NCBI GenBank assembly: GCA_035518375.1 | Contig: DATIXQ010000040.1 | Coordinates: 1-64,000, forward strand | Direction of reading: 5' to 3' | From: DATJLY01 sp035518375 | GTDB taxonomy: Bacteria; Pseudomonadota; Alphaproteobacteria; ATCC43930; CGMCC-115725 | DNA length: 64,000 bases | In this document: positions 43,354-51,945 of the stretch, piece by piece | How positions within the stretch are numbered: position 1 is the stretch's first letter | Layout: each line of letters starts with the position of its first letter | Program-made: the position numbers and the translations under genes | The notes under the pieces: generated by a model | Seen by the model: only the letters and a program-made list of their open reading frames with translations | What the model was told of the DNA's origin: nothing | Databases searched by the model: none

Positions 43354-43887
43354 ATGAAACCGCTGCCGAAGGTCTTCCGTGACATTCTCCGTCGCAAAGA
43401 TGTATTCCTAGACGCATTGCGTCGTGCGATGCCGCAGGTGACCGTGAGTACGGAAGCAAAGACCGAGAACCCGCCGCTCAGCTGCATGAAATGCGCGAGC
43501 TTCTGTTGCAAGCTCGCCGGCTATGTCGAGGTGAGCCGCGCCGACATCAGGCGCCTCGCCGATCACCTCGATCTGACCGTGCACGAGTTCGAGGAAAAAC
43601 ATATCGTCGAGGTGACCCGCAAAGGCGAGAAGCTCATCAAGTCCGGCTACGACACCTGCCAGTTTCTCACCGCCGAGCGCCGCTGCAGCGTCTACAAGGC
43701 GCGGCCGCGCAATTGCCAGGAATACGTCTGCTGGGACCAGTACGACACCACGGTCTACGACTTCGCCTATTTCTACCAGAAGGCGATCGCGGCGCAGAGA
43801 AGTGCCGAGAAAAAGAAGCGCGACGAGGAAAAACGCGCCAAGGCCGCGGCACGCGAGCGGCGAAGGCGTAAGCAGCGCCGCGGTTGA
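43354..43887 (+). CDS. YkgJ family cysteine-cluster protein
   Basis: 177 residues from ATG 43354. The zinc- or iron-binding cysteine cluster is visible: CMKCASFCCKLAGYVEVS, then CQFLTAERRCSVYKARPRNC and QEYVCW. Between them lies an alpha segment with VSRADIRRLADHLDLTVHEF. The C-terminal 35 residues are a strongly basic helix (SAEKKKRDEEKRAKAAARER), possibly nucleic-acid binding. YkgJ proteins are widespread but functionally undefined; metal storage or transfer is often suggested. Divergent from the aminotransferase. Confidence 0.85.
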   Translation: MKPLPKVFRDILRRKDVFLDALRRAMPQVTVSTEAKTENPPLSCMKCASFCCKLAGYVEVSRADIRRLADHLDLTVHEFEEKHIVEVTRKGEKLIKSGYDTCQFLTAERRCSVYKARPRNCQEYVCWDQYDTTVYDFAYFYQKAIAAQRSAEKKKRDEEKRAKAAARERRRRKQRRG

Positions 43888-44064
43888 GTGCTGCGACATT
43901 CTGACGCAGTCGGTGTGCCATCATATTGAAACAGTTGGGCCGGCTCTGGCTCTCCCGATTCGATCCCGAGCCTTATCCCCAGGCTTATCCAGAACTCGCC
44001 CGGAATTCCGGTGGAGGCGCCGCTTTGCGCCGCCGATGCTTGGGCCGTGGCAAGCCCCAAGCTC

Positions 44065-44238
44065 ATGACTTACGCCGATCCGATCGACGACGACGAGCTC
44101 GCCGACGGCATCGACATGGACCGGGTCGTCGCCGATCCCGACTATCGCCGCCAGCTCATCGACCGGCTGCGCCGCGAGCGTCTCGAATCGCGCGCGCGCC
44201 GCGACGCACCCGACGCGGCGGCGGACGAGGACGACTGA
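44065..44238 (+). CDS. Small acidic hypothetical protein
   Basis: 57 residues from ATG 44065 (MTYADPIDDDELADGIDMDR); an upstream start at 44011 would add 18 residues of weaker character. Charged and helical (DYRRQLIDRLRRERLESRAR) with an acidic tail ending DEDD. No domain recognised. Codon use is the same GC-rich pattern as neighbours, supporting it as real. It is followed by a long hairpin at 44276. Confidence 0.5.
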   Translation: MTYADPIDDDELADGIDMDRVVADPDYRRQLIDRLRRERLESRARRDAPDAAADEDD

Positions 44239-44275
44239 GCCTCGACTCTAAATATCTGGAGTAGAGACGGATTCA

Positions 44276-44313
44276 CGGTTCACATGAATCGCGGGGCGAT
44301 TCCATGTGAACCG
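44276..44313. terminator. Long perfect hairpin between convergent genes (bidirectional terminator or palindromic repeat)
   Basis: CGGTTCACATG at 44276-44286 pairs with CATGTGAACCG at 44303-44313, and AATCGC pairs with GCGATT inside, giving a 17-bp stem with a single bulged C (44302) and a GGG loop. A smaller inverted repeat, CTCTA/TAGAG, flanks it on the left. It lies between the converging small gene and the cupin gene, where a bidirectional terminator is expected, but there is no T-run. The near-perfect long stem also fits a mobile palindromic intergenic repeat. Confidence 0.6.
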
Positions 44314-44321
44314 ATCCGGCT

Positions 44322-44696
44322 CTAGAGGCCGTGCTTTGCCAGCAGCTTCAGCAGCGACTGCGTCGGCTTCATGAAGAAGACGAGCATGGTGCAGCCGTTG
44401 GGCGCCACCGGCTCGTGCCGGCTGCCTTTCTGGCGCACGACGAAATTGCCGGCGGTGCAGGCGCCTTCGTCGTCGACGAGCGAGCCTTCGAGGATATAGG
44501 TCTGCTCCAGATCCTCGTGCGTGTGCATCGGGATCTTTGCGCCGGGCGAAAGCTTGGTGATGATGGTGAGAAGCCCGCTCTCGCCGTCGCGGTGCAGCAC
44601 CTTCATCTTGTTGCCGGGACCGGATTCGATCCACGGCATCTTCTCGATATCGACAAAGCGCGAGGCGAGTGCGCCGATATTCCCGTCGGGAGCCAT
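44322..44696 (-). CDS. Cupin domain-containing protein
   Basis: 124 residues, a single small cupin barrel. Motif 1: PGAKIPMHTHEDLEQTYILE with two His and Glu as likely metal ligands; motif 2: RQKGSRHEPVAPNGCTMLVF with the third His. Similar to ChrR-type anti-sigma or dioxygenase-like cupins; the substrate is unknown. Start ATG 44696, 29 bp after the last gene of the peptide-transport operon, so it may be its terminal member. Confidence 0.85.
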   Translation of the reverse strand: MAPDGNIGALASRFVDIEKMPWIESGPGNKMKVLHRDGESGLLTIITKLSPGAKIPMHTHEDLEQTYILEGSLVDDEGACTAGNFVVRQKGSRHEPVAPNGCTMLVFFMKPTQSLLKLLAKHGL

Positions 44697-44725
44697 GCTG
44701 ACCTCCTCGAAAAGAGGTGCCTAGT

Positions 44726-45607
44726 CTACGCCCGCGCCGCCCGCGGATCGAGCGCCTGGCGCAGGCCTTCGCCCAGGAAATTGCAGGCGACGACCGTCAC
44801 CAGGATGAGGAGCCCGGGATAAAGCGCGAGCTGCGGCGCAAGCGCCACCGTCTCCTGCGCGCCGGTCAGCATGCTGCCCCAGCTTGCGAGCGGCGGCGAA
44901 ACGCCGAGCCCGAGGAAGCTCAGCACGGATTCGAGCAGGATGATCTCGCCGACCGAGAGCGTCGTCGCGATGATGATGGAGGCGGCGAGGTTGGGCAGGA
45001 TGTGGACGAGCATGATGCGCACCGCCCCCGCGCCCACGGCATGCGCGGCGCGCACGAACTCCTGCGCCTTGAGCGAGAGGGTGGCACCGCGCACGAGTCG
45101 CGCGACCGTGGTCCAGCCGACGAGCGCCACGAGCACAATGATGCGATAGAGCGAGAGCGCGTCCGATTGCGCCAGCGCGCCGAGGCCGAGCTTCCTCGGA
45201 TCGAGCGCCGCGAGCACGACGAGGAGCGGCAGGAGCGGCAACGCGATGACGCCGTCGGTGAGGCGCATCAGCAGCGCGTCGATGCGCCCGCCGCGATAAC
45301 CCGCGACGAGCCCGATCGCGGTGCCGAGCCCCGCCGCCGTGAGTGCCGCAACAAAGCCCACGGCGAGCGAAACGCGCCCGCCCTCCGCGAGCCGCAACAA
45401 GAGATCGCGGCCGAGGAGATCTGTGCCGAGCGGGTGAGCTAGCGACGGCGCGGCGAGACGCGCGTAGAGATCGACCTGGTCGCCCGCTGGCCCTTCGAGC
45501 GGCGGGATTAGGATCACCGCCGCCGCGAGCGCGAGCAGCGCCAGGCCCGGCAGCATCATGTGCTGAAGCCGCCGCGATGGCGCATGCGGAAGCGCGGCCA
45601 CGGTCAT
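44726..45607 (-). CDS. Peptide/nickel-type ABC transporter permease, DppC/OppC family
   Basis: 293 residues. N-terminal TM (MLPGLALLALAAAVILIPPL), the OppC-type N-terminal signature HPLGTDLLGRDLLLRLAEGG, five further TM segments, and the EAA loop (FVRAAHAVGAGAVRIMLVHILP). Forms the inner-membrane channel with the DppB-like partner; its start overlaps that gene's stop by 4 nt. No ATPase genes follow, so the transporter must borrow ATP-binding subunits from elsewhere or they lie outside the window. Confidence 0.92.
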   Translation of the reverse strand: MTVAALPHAPSRRLQHMMLPGLALLALAAAVILIPPLEGPAGDQVDLYARLAAPSLAHPLGTDLLGRDLLLRLAEGGRVSLAVGFVAALTAAGLGTAIGLVAGYRGGRIDALLMRLTDGVIALPLLPLLVVLAALDPRKLGLGALAQSDALSLYRIIVLVALVGWTTVARLVRGATLSLKAQEFVRAAHAVGAGAVRIMLVHILPNLAASIIIATTLSVGEIILLESVLSFLGLGVSPPLASWGSMLTGAQETVALAPQLALYPGLLILVTVVACNFLGEGLRQALDPRAARA

Positions 45608-46557
45608 GCGAGCGTGATCCGCGGATCGGCGGCGGCATAGGCGATGTCGGCCGCGAGGTTGGCGAGGAGCGTCATCGCCGTTGCAAGCAGGAGCCCCGCG
45701 AGCGCGAGGTTGTAGTCGTTGCCGAGGATTGCGTCGTAGATGAGCTTGCCCATGCCGGGATACGCGAACATCGTCTCGGTGACGAGTGCGCCCGAGAAGA
45801 GCGTGCCCATGGAGAGCGCGGCCACGGTGATAATCGGGATGAGCGCGTTCCTGAGCGCGTGGCGCAGGAGGATGCGCAGCTCACTTGCCCCTTTGGCGCG
45901 CGCCGTCCGCACGTAATCCTGGCCGAGCGCCTCGATCATCGCCGCGCGGGCATAGCGCAGGTGCGCGCCCATCGTGGCGAGCGTCAATGTCGCGACCGGG
46001 AGCACCAGGTGCTCGGCGCGGTCGAGCACGCCGCCATCGCCGACCGTGGCGATGCCGCCCGGCGGAAAGAGGCCGAGCGCCACCGCGAAGACGTAGATGA
46101 GCATGAGCGCGAGCCAGAACGATGGCACCGAGATGAACGCGAAGGCGATGAAATTGACGACGCCATCGAAGGCCGAGCCGGGGCGGCGCGCGGCCGCGAT
46201 CCCGAGCGGCACCGCAAGCCCGAGCGCGAGGGCGAGGCTTGTCCCCATGAGGAGCGCGGTGTTGACGAGCCGCGGCCCGAGGATCGCGAGTGCGGGCTGC
46301 TCATAGAGGCGCGAATAACCGAAATTGCCGTGGAGCGCGGCTTGGGCCCAGGCGAGGTAGCGCTCGAGGAGCGGCCGGTCGAGCCCGTAGAGCGCCTTGA
46401 GCCGTATTGCATCGGCGCTGGTCAGGTGCGGGTCCGATGCGATCATCAGGTCGATCGGATCGCCCGGCATCAAGCCGATGAGCGTGTAGATGATGAACGA
46501 CATGACGGCGAGCACCACCGCCATCTGCAGGAGACGCGTCAGTGCGAACCGCGTCAT
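45604..46557 (-). CDS. Peptide/nickel-type ABC transporter permease, DppB/OppB family
   Basis: 317 residues from ATG 46557 (MTRFALTRLLQMAVVLAVMS), which overlaps the stop of the substrate-binding gene by 4 nt; a start further upstream would lie inside that gene. OppB landmarks: TLIGLMPGDPIDLMIASDPH, LGLDRPLLERYLAW-like segment (ALYGLDRPLLERYLAWAQAA), FGYSRLYEQPA, EAA loop YVRTARAKGASELRILLRHA and LVTETMFAYPGMGKLIYDAI. Six TM helices. Confidence 0.93.
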   Translation of the reverse strand: MTRFALTRLLQMAVVLAVMSFIIYTLIGLMPGDPIDLMIASDPHLTSADAIRLKALYGLDRPLLERYLAWAQAALHGNFGYSRLYEQPALAILGPRLVNTALLMGTSLALALGLAVPLGIAAARRPGSAFDGVVNFIAFAFISVPSFWLALMLIYVFAVALGLFPPGGIATVGDGGVLDRAEHLVLPVATLTLATMGAHLRYARAAMIEALGQDYVRTARAKGASELRILLRHALRNALIPIITVAALSMGTLFSGALVTETMFAYPGMGKLIYDAILGNDYNLALAGLLLATAMTLLANLAADIAYAAADPRITLA

Positions 46558-48224
46558 CCCGAGACGCCGGCCGCCCGGCGCCACTCCTCGATCCAGAGCG
46601 TAGTCGGGTATTGATGGCCGGTCGGCTTCACGCCCTCGAGCCACGGCGGCAGCACGAACGGTTCGGCGCGGAAGTAAAGCGGCAATGCCGGCAACTCCTC
46701 GGCATAAAGCTGCTCGATCTGGTGCCAGAGCAGCGCGCGTTTGCCGCGGTCGAGCTCGGTCTCGATCGCGTCGATGAGGCGGTCGGCCTCGGGATTGCGG
46801 AAGCCCGGGAAATTCTCACCGGAGAAGCCGTTCGCCTTGTCGGGGATCTCATCGGAGCGCAGGGTCTCGCGCGGCGAATTCTCGGGCGCGCTTTGCCACG
46901 CGTACATCACCATCTGGAACTTGCGGTGCGTCACGGTGTCGCCGAAGAGGACGCGCGCCGGCTGGTTCTTGAGGCGCACGTCGATGCCAATTTCGCGCCA
47001 CTGGCTCTGCAGCACCTCCTCGACGAGCTCGCGCGTCCGATCCCCTGACGTGGTGGCGAGCTCGAGCGTCAGGCTCTCGCCCTTGTCGTTGCGGCGCACG
47101 CCGCCTTCGCCCTCGTGCCAGCCCGCTTTGTCGAGGAGTTGGCGCGCGCGCGCCGGATCGTAGGCGTAGTGCGCGACATCGTCGGTGTAGATCCAGTCGA
47201 GCGGCGGCACAAAGCTGTTGGCGACGGGATTGCGGCCGGCGAACAGCTGGTCGCTGATCGCCTTGCGGTCGATGCCGTAGAGCAGCGCCTGGCGCACGCG
47301 GCGGTCGGCGAGGATCGGATCGTCGAGGTCGAGATCGACATGCTCGTAGGTGAGGCCGGGCTTGTAGATGATGCGGAACGCGCCGCCGTAGCGCTTCTCG
47401 AAGGCCAGCGCCTCGTCAAGCGAGAAGCCCAACTCGCCTGCTACCATGTCGATACCATGCGCTAGCAGGTTGGCCTCGAGCGCCGCGGTGTTGTCGATCG
47501 TCCACACCACGATGCGCCGGAAATAGGGCTGTGGCCCGCCCCAGTGCGGATTGCGCTCGAGCACGATATGCGAGCCCGGCGATACCTCGGTGACGAGATA
47601 GGGCCCGTCATAGAGGCCGGGGTTGGTCGGATCGGTGTCATAGCGCGTGCGGATGCGGTACTCGGCCGGATTGTCGAACGCGGCGCGCTCGATATGCGCC
47701 GGCAGGATCAAGAAATCGTTCTGCTGCGGGTAGTCGTACATGAGCCGATCGACATCCATCGTGAAGGTCTTTTCGTCCTTCGCCTCGATCTTGACGATGC
47801 GGCGGAAGATCTCGGCGTCGGCGACGCCGCTCAGCGGATTGCGCCCGACGTCATAGCTGAAGAGCACGTCGTCAGTTGTGACCGGCACGCCATCTCCCCA
47901 GCGCGCGTCCGGCCGGATCGTATAGGTGAGCCTGACGCCGGTCTTGCCGCCCGGCAGGTCGATCTTCTGCGCGAGCCCGTTGGCGAAGCTCGGCAGCTCG
48001 ACGCACAGCATGCAGATGGGCTGCCAATTTGCGTCGTAGGTCGTGAGCGGCCGGTACACCATCCCGAGCACGTAGGTCTTGGCCGCCATCTCCTCGATCA
48101 GCGGATTGAGCGTCGAGGGATATTGCGTGATGCCGATCGAAAGCTCGTCAGGTGCGCGCCGCGGCCCCGCGTGCGCGGCCGCCGCAAGACAGAGAAGGAT
48201 AAGGACGAGCGCCCGCCGCAGCAT
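46554..48224 (-). CDS. Peptide ABC transporter substrate-binding protein (SBP family 5)
   Basis: 556 residues with a clear signal peptide (LRRALVLILLCLAAAAHA). Family 5 binding-protein pattern: DELSIGITQYPSTLNPLIEE, VYRPLTTYDANWQPI, YTIRPDARWGDGVPVTTDDV, LTYEHVDLDLDDPILADRRV, RQALLYGIDRKAI, ARQLLDKAGWHEGEGG. Binds oligopeptides, or other ligands such as glycosides or opines, in the periplasm. It is the first gene of the importer operon, followed by the DppB-like and DppC-like genes with 4-nt overlaps. Only one ATP-independent half of the system is present here. Confidence 0.93.
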   Translation of the reverse strand: MLRRALVLILLCLAAAAHAGPRRAPDELSIGITQYPSTLNPLIEEMAAKTYVLGMVYRPLTTYDANWQPICMLCVELPSFANGLAQKIDLPGGKTGVRLTYTIRPDARWGDGVPVTTDDVLFSYDVGRNPLSGVADAEIFRRIVKIEAKDEKTFTMDVDRLMYDYPQQNDFLILPAHIERAAFDNPAEYRIRTRYDTDPTNPGLYDGPYLVTEVSPGSHIVLERNPHWGGPQPYFRRIVVWTIDNTAALEANLLAHGIDMVAGELGFSLDEALAFEKRYGGAFRIIYKPGLTYEHVDLDLDDPILADRRVRQALLYGIDRKAISDQLFAGRNPVANSFVPPLDWIYTDDVAHYAYDPARARQLLDKAGWHEGEGGVRRNDKGESLTLELATTSGDRTRELVEEVLQSQWREIGIDVRLKNQPARVLFGDTVTHRKFQMVMYAWQSAPENSPRETLRSDEIPDKANGFSGENFPGFRNPEADRLIDAIETELDRGKRALLWHQIEQLYAEELPALPLYFRAEPFVLPPWLEGVKPTGHQYPTTLWIEEWRRAAGVSG

Positions 48225-48287
48225 CGGGCGAGCATATCCTATCGCCGGCGAAATGCCTCCTGCGCGCGGGTTCCGCGCGAGCGCCGG

Positions 48288-48467
48288 TCAGGCGGCGCGG
48301 GCGAAGCGCGGTGCGAGGTCGGCGAGGCGCTGCGGCAGGAGCGCGCGCAAGCTCTCGCCATAGAAGGCGTCGATCTCGGCGTTTGGGCTGCTGAGCGCGA
48401 CGAGATCGGTCATGCTGTCGAGGAAGCCGGCGCGTTTCGGCAACCGGGCCTCAAGCTTTCGTGCCAT
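48288..48467 (-). CDS. Small hypothetical protein, 59 residues
   Basis: The minus strand from ATG 48467 to TGA 48288 reads MARKLEARLPKRAGFLDSMT, continuing to a helical C-terminus with LPQRLADLAPRFARAA. It has native codon bias (mostly G or C in third positions) and fills an otherwise empty gap between the luciferase-like and substrate-binding genes. GGGGA lies upstream of the ATG. No family recognised. Confidence 0.5.
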   Translation of the reverse strand: MARKLEARLPKRAGFLDSMTDLVALSSPNAEIDAFYGESLRALLPQRLADLAPRFARAA

Positions 48468-48542
48468 GTCGGAAAATCCCCGTTTCTTCGGCGGACGGGG
48501 CCAAGCTAGAGCAGAAATGGTTAGGAAAGCGTTTACCGCCGC

Positions 48543-49598
48543 TCACCTGTCGCGGAAGCGCGGCATTACCTTCTCGCTGAAAAGCCGCACCGAGCGCTCG
48601 GCATCCTCGTAGCCGATGGTGTTGAAATTGATCTGGAGCGAGGCGCTTTCGAACCCGCCCATGCCGCCGACATAGCTTGCGATCTGCTCGGAGATGTCCT
48701 CGGGCGTGCCGATGAAGGCCGCGCCGCTCGCCACCTGCGATTCGATCGTCTCCTTCGACAGCATGTCGATCATCTTGTCATAGCCGGCATAGTCCTTCGA
48801 GCGCACCGTGTTCCAGTCCGACGCCGCCTCGACGATCGAGCGCAGATAGCGGTGCATCGGCTCGCGTGCGATCGACCATGCCTTGTCGCGGTCCTCGTGA
48901 CAGAACATGTGGAAGGCGAGCATGACGCGGCCCTGGCCCTTGTGGCCCGCCTCGCGCCAGGCGTTGCGGTAGAGGCCGATCAGCTCCTCCATATGTTTAA
49001 CGGCGAGGGGGATGGCCATGATCGAATGGCCCGCCTTGCCGGTCTCGATGAAGCTTTCCGGCGTGACGGTGCACGCGACCCAGAACGGCGGCCGCGGCTT
49101 CTGCGTCGGGCGCGGCAAGGAGGTCGTGTTGCGGAAACTGTGGAAGCGGCCCTCCGAGCTCACATTCTCCTGCTCAAGGAGGAGCCGCACCTGCGCCATG
49201 CCCTCGTTGAAGCGCGCGCGGCTTTCGTCGAGGCTGATGCCGAAGCGGGCGAACTCATGCGGCAAAAAGGCGCGGGCGAAGCCGGCCTCGAGGCGTCCGC
49301 CCGAAATCGCGTCGAGCATGCCGAGTTCGCCCGCGATCTTGAGCGGATGGTTGAACACTGGCAGCACCGCGCCGGTCACAAGGCGTACTTTCTTCGTGCG
49401 CTGCGACACGGCGGTGAGGAAGACGATGGGATTGGGCGTGTAGCCGCCGTAGGGCACGAAATAATGCTCGACCGTGCGCACGTGGCCCCAACCGTACGAG
49501 TCGCACAGCGCCGCAAGCCGCAGGCATTCGTCGAAATACTGCGCCCCGGATTTCTGTTCGGGTCCGACGTCGGGAAAGAATTGCACTCCGAATTCCAT
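48543..49598 (-). CDS. LLM class flavin-dependent oxidoreductase (luciferase-like monooxygenase)
   Basis: 351 residues from ATG 49598, preceded by GAGGAGAATTC. TIM-barrel luciferase-like fold: MEFGVQFFPDVGPEQKSGAQ, WGHVRTVEHYFVPYGGYTPN, VRLVTGAVLPVFNHPLKIAG, DAISGGRLEAGFARAFLPHE, and late GAAFIGTPEDISEQIASYVG. Uses reduced FMN or F420 to oxidise a substrate that cannot be inferred. Divergent from the GH13 gene at 49752. Confidence 0.9.
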   Translation of the reverse strand: MEFGVQFFPDVGPEQKSGAQYFDECLRLAALCDSYGWGHVRTVEHYFVPYGGYTPNPIVFLTAVSQRTKKVRLVTGAVLPVFNHPLKIAGELGMLDAISGGRLEAGFARAFLPHEFARFGISLDESRARFNEGMAQVRLLLEQENVSSEGRFHSFRNTTSLPRPTQKPRPPFWVACTVTPESFIETGKAGHSIMAIPLAVKHMEELIGLYRNAWREAGHKGQGRVMLAFHMFCHEDRDKAWSIAREPMHRYLRSIVEAASDWNTVRSKDYAGYDKMIDMLSKETIESQVASGAAFIGTPEDISEQIASYVGGMGGFESASLQINFNTIGYEDAERSVRLFSEKVMPRFRDR

Positions 49599-49751
49599 TG
49601 AATTCTCCTCGCGCCAACCGCCGTGACATGATACCGAAGAATGCGCCACGCGGCCTTTGTCGTTTAGGAACTGCTAACCACTTTGCCGCAGAGAATCCCC
49701 CTCGGGAAGAACTCCCGCAAAGCCCGAAACGTCAGAGGTCGAGAACGGCCC

Positions 49752-51398
49752 ATGTATGATTGTGACTGGTGGCGGGGCGCCGTCATCTATGAAATCTATC
49801 CCGCGAGCTTCCGCGACGCCAATGGCGATGGCTGGGGCGACCTTCCCGGCATCGTCGAGAAGCTCGACTATATCGCCTCGCTCGGCGTCGATGCGGTCTG
49901 GATCGCGCCGTTCTTCCGCTCGCCGATGCAAGATTTCGGCTACGACGTGGCGGACGCGTGCGAGGTCGATCCGCAGTTCGGCACGCTCGCCGACTTCGAC
50001 CGGGTCGTGGCGAAGGCGCACGACCTTGGGCTCCGCGTCATCATCGACCAGGTCTGGGGCCATACGTCCCAGGCGCACGCCTGGTTCGAGACGAGTCGCA
50101 GGAGCCGCGTCAACGAGCGCGCGAACTGGTATGTCTGGGCCGATCCGAAGCCCGACGGCACGCCGCCCAACAACTGGCTTTCGGTGTTCGGCGGACCGGC
50201 CTGGACCTGGGAACCGCGCCGCCGCCAATATTATCTCCATCATTTCCTGGCCGCGCAGCCGACCCTCAATCTGCGCAATCCTGACGTTGTCGAGGCGCTG
50301 CTCACGGTGGCGCGCTTCTGGCTCGCGCGCGGGGTCGATGGCTTCCGGCTCGATGCGGTCGATTTCCTGCTGCACGATCCGCAGCTGCGCGACAATCCGG
50401 CGCGACCGCCGGCGTCGGGCCAGATCCCGGCGAAACTGTTCGGTCTGCAGCATCACTGCCACGACATGCTGCAACCGGATGTGGTGGACGTGCTGCGCCG
50501 CCTGCGCGCGCTTGCAGACCGCTTTCCCGGCACGGCGCTTCTCGGCGAAGTGTCGAGCCAGGACGGCGCCTTCGAGCGCATTGCGCACTACACCAAGGCG
50601 GACGAAGGGCTGCACATGGCCTACACGTTGCGCCCGTTGCGCAAGGACACCTTCGCGCACGCCCTTGGCGAGGCGCTTGACGAGATCGCCGCCGCGGCGG
50701 GCTCGGGCTGGCTCTGCTGGGCCTTCAGCAATCACGACGTGGAGCGCGTCGCGAGCCGCTGGAATCCGCTCAAGGAGCATGGGCTGCCGCCGCCAGATGG
50801 CTTCGTGGAAATGCTGATGGCCGTGCTCCTCAGCTTGCGCGGCAGCATCTCGCTTTATCAGGGCGAAGAGCTGGGCCTCGAGGAGGCCGAACTGGACCTC
50901 GGCGAGCTGCGCGACCCGTTCGGCATCGCCTATTTCCCGGAATTTGCCGGCCGCGACGGCAGCCGCACGCCGATGCCGTGGCGCGCCGATGCGCCGCATG
51001 CCGGATTCTCCACGGCGACACCCTGGCTGCCAGTGCCGCGCGCGCATTTCGGCACAAGCGTTGCCGAGGAGGAGGCTGCCGCGGCAGCGCCGCTTCATGC
51101 TTGGCGCCGCCTGATCGAATGGCGCAAGGCGCACCCGGCGCTGGGGGTCGGCTCGTTCCGGCGGCTCGACGCGCCCCATCCGCTTCTGGTGTTCGAGCGC
51201 CGCCTTGGCGGCGACCGCGTGGTCGCGGTCTTCAATCCCTCGCCGCAGCCGCAGCTCGTCGAACTCGGGCCCGATAACACCTCGTTCCTCGCGAGCGCGG
51301 GCACGAGGCTTGAAAAAGGTGCGGGCCGATTGCCGCCGTGGGGCTATTGTTTCGCCGCCATGCCGGCGCACGAGCCAGCCAAGGCGCCGGTCGGCTGA
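49752..51398 (+). CDS. GH13 alpha-glucosidase / oligo-1,6-glucosidase-like enzyme
   Basis: 548 residues from ATG 49752; the frame is open 69 nt further up, but family N-termini begin WWRGAVIYEIYPASFRDANG. Catalytic residues: nucleophile D201 (GVDGFRLDAVDF), acid/base E266 (TALLGEVSSQDG), stabiliser D329 (CWAFSNHDVERV). Conserved region I is DLGLRVIIDQVWGHTS. No signal peptide, so it hydrolyses internalised malto- or isomalto-oligosaccharides in the cytoplasm. A C-terminal beta domain ends near WGYCFAAM. It stands alone, with no sugar transporter beside it. Confidence 0.93.
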   Translation: MYDCDWWRGAVIYEIYPASFRDANGDGWGDLPGIVEKLDYIASLGVDAVWIAPFFRSPMQDFGYDVADACEVDPQFGTLADFDRVVAKAHDLGLRVIIDQVWGHTSQAHAWFETSRRSRVNERANWYVWADPKPDGTPPNNWLSVFGGPAWTWEPRRRQYYLHHFLAAQPTLNLRNPDVVEALLTVARFWLARGVDGFRLDAVDFLLHDPQLRDNPARPPASGQIPAKLFGLQHHCHDMLQPDVVDVLRRLRALADRFPGTALLGEVSSQDGAFERIAHYTKADEGLHMAYTLRPLRKDTFAHALGEALDEIAAAAGSGWLCWAFSNHDVERVASRWNPLKEHGLPPPDGFVEMLMAVLLSLRGSISLYQGEELGLEEAELDLGELRDPFGIAYFPEFAGRDGSRTPMPWRADAPHAGFSTATPWLPVPRAHFGTSVAEEEAAAAAPLHAWRRLIEWRKAHPALGVGSFRRLDAPHPLLVFERRLGGDRVVAVFNPSPQPQLVELGPDNTSFLASAGTRLEKGAGRLPPWGYCFAAMPAHEPAKAPVG

Positions 51399-51405
51399 CC
51401 CGGCG

Positions 51406-51816
51406 TCAATTCTGGATGCGTATCGCTTGGCCCGTGCGCGGCCCGCACTCGCCGGTCACGCTGATGCTGCCGCCGTTGCCGGCAAGCTTCCCTCCGATCG
51501 TATATCCCTGCCAGGTCGCCGTGATGGTACCGTCGGCGGCGACGGTTCCCGCCAAGGGCGAGGATCCGGGGCCCGCGCCGCTCGTGACCTCCGTCGGCGA
51601 GGTCACCTCGCGGTGGAGTTCGCCGGAGATGCGGCTGTCCTTGATCTCGGCGGCGATGCGAAGGGCCGCGCAGGACTTGGTGGAGGTCGCGGCAGCGGTG
51701 ACAGTCGTCGCGGGAAAGTCGATCACCCACCTGCCGTCATAGGGATCGGCCTGGGCCGGGACTACCGGCAGCAAGAACACGAAAGCCAGCGCTGCCGAAG
51801 CGAGCCATTTCGACAT
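51406..51816 (-). CDS. Small exported protein of unknown function
   Basis: 136 residues from ATG 51816. Signal peptide WLASAALAFVFLLPVVPAQA; the mature part starts DPYDGRWVIDFPATTVTAAA and is beta-rich, with SCAALRIAAEIKDSRISGEL, GTVAADGTITATWQGYTIGG and a C-terminal strand with VTGECGPRTGQAIRIQN. The two Cys could pair. The pattern (small barrel, WxGYTxGG) resembles many uncharacterised alphaproteobacterial periplasmic proteins. Convergent with the GH13 gene; a decayed copy of its 3' end lies about 455 bp upstream (51864-51925). Confidence 0.75.
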   Translation of the reverse strand: MSKWLASAALAFVFLLPVVPAQADPYDGRWVIDFPATTVTAAATSTKSCAALRIAAEIKDSRISGELHREVTSPTEVTSGAGPGSSPLAGTVAADGTITATWQGYTIGGKLAGNGGSISVTGECGPRTGQAIRIQN

Positions 51817-51863
51817 GGAAGATAACCTCCGTATTCGCCGCGGGTGGCGCGGCAAAGCGGAGT

Positions 51864-51925
51864 TTACACCTGAATCGGCCCACGACGAACGCGCGGGCCG
51901 CACTCGCCGGTCACTTGGGTCTTCT
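51864..51925 (-). pseudogene. Decayed C-terminal copy of the 51406-51816 gene
   Basis: The minus strand reads GKKTQVTGECGPRVRRGPIQ, then V and a stop at 51864. The intact gene ends GGSISVTGECGPRTGQAIRI then QN. The core repeat is 24 nt (51891-51914 versus 51436-51459) with one mismatch. It lies between the exported-protein gene and mug and has no start of its own. It is best read as the remnant of a tandem duplicate. Confidence 0.5.
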
Positions 51926-51945
51926 TGCCTCGGATCGGTTCCGCT

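Noticed and set aside
43973..43993. Two DnaA-like 9-mers (TTATCCCCA and TTATCCAGA) 12 bp apart, with a long hairpin 280 bp away
   Set aside because: Each has a mismatch in the core, there is no AT-rich unwinding stretch, and the neighbours are not origin-associated genes. Chance is likely.
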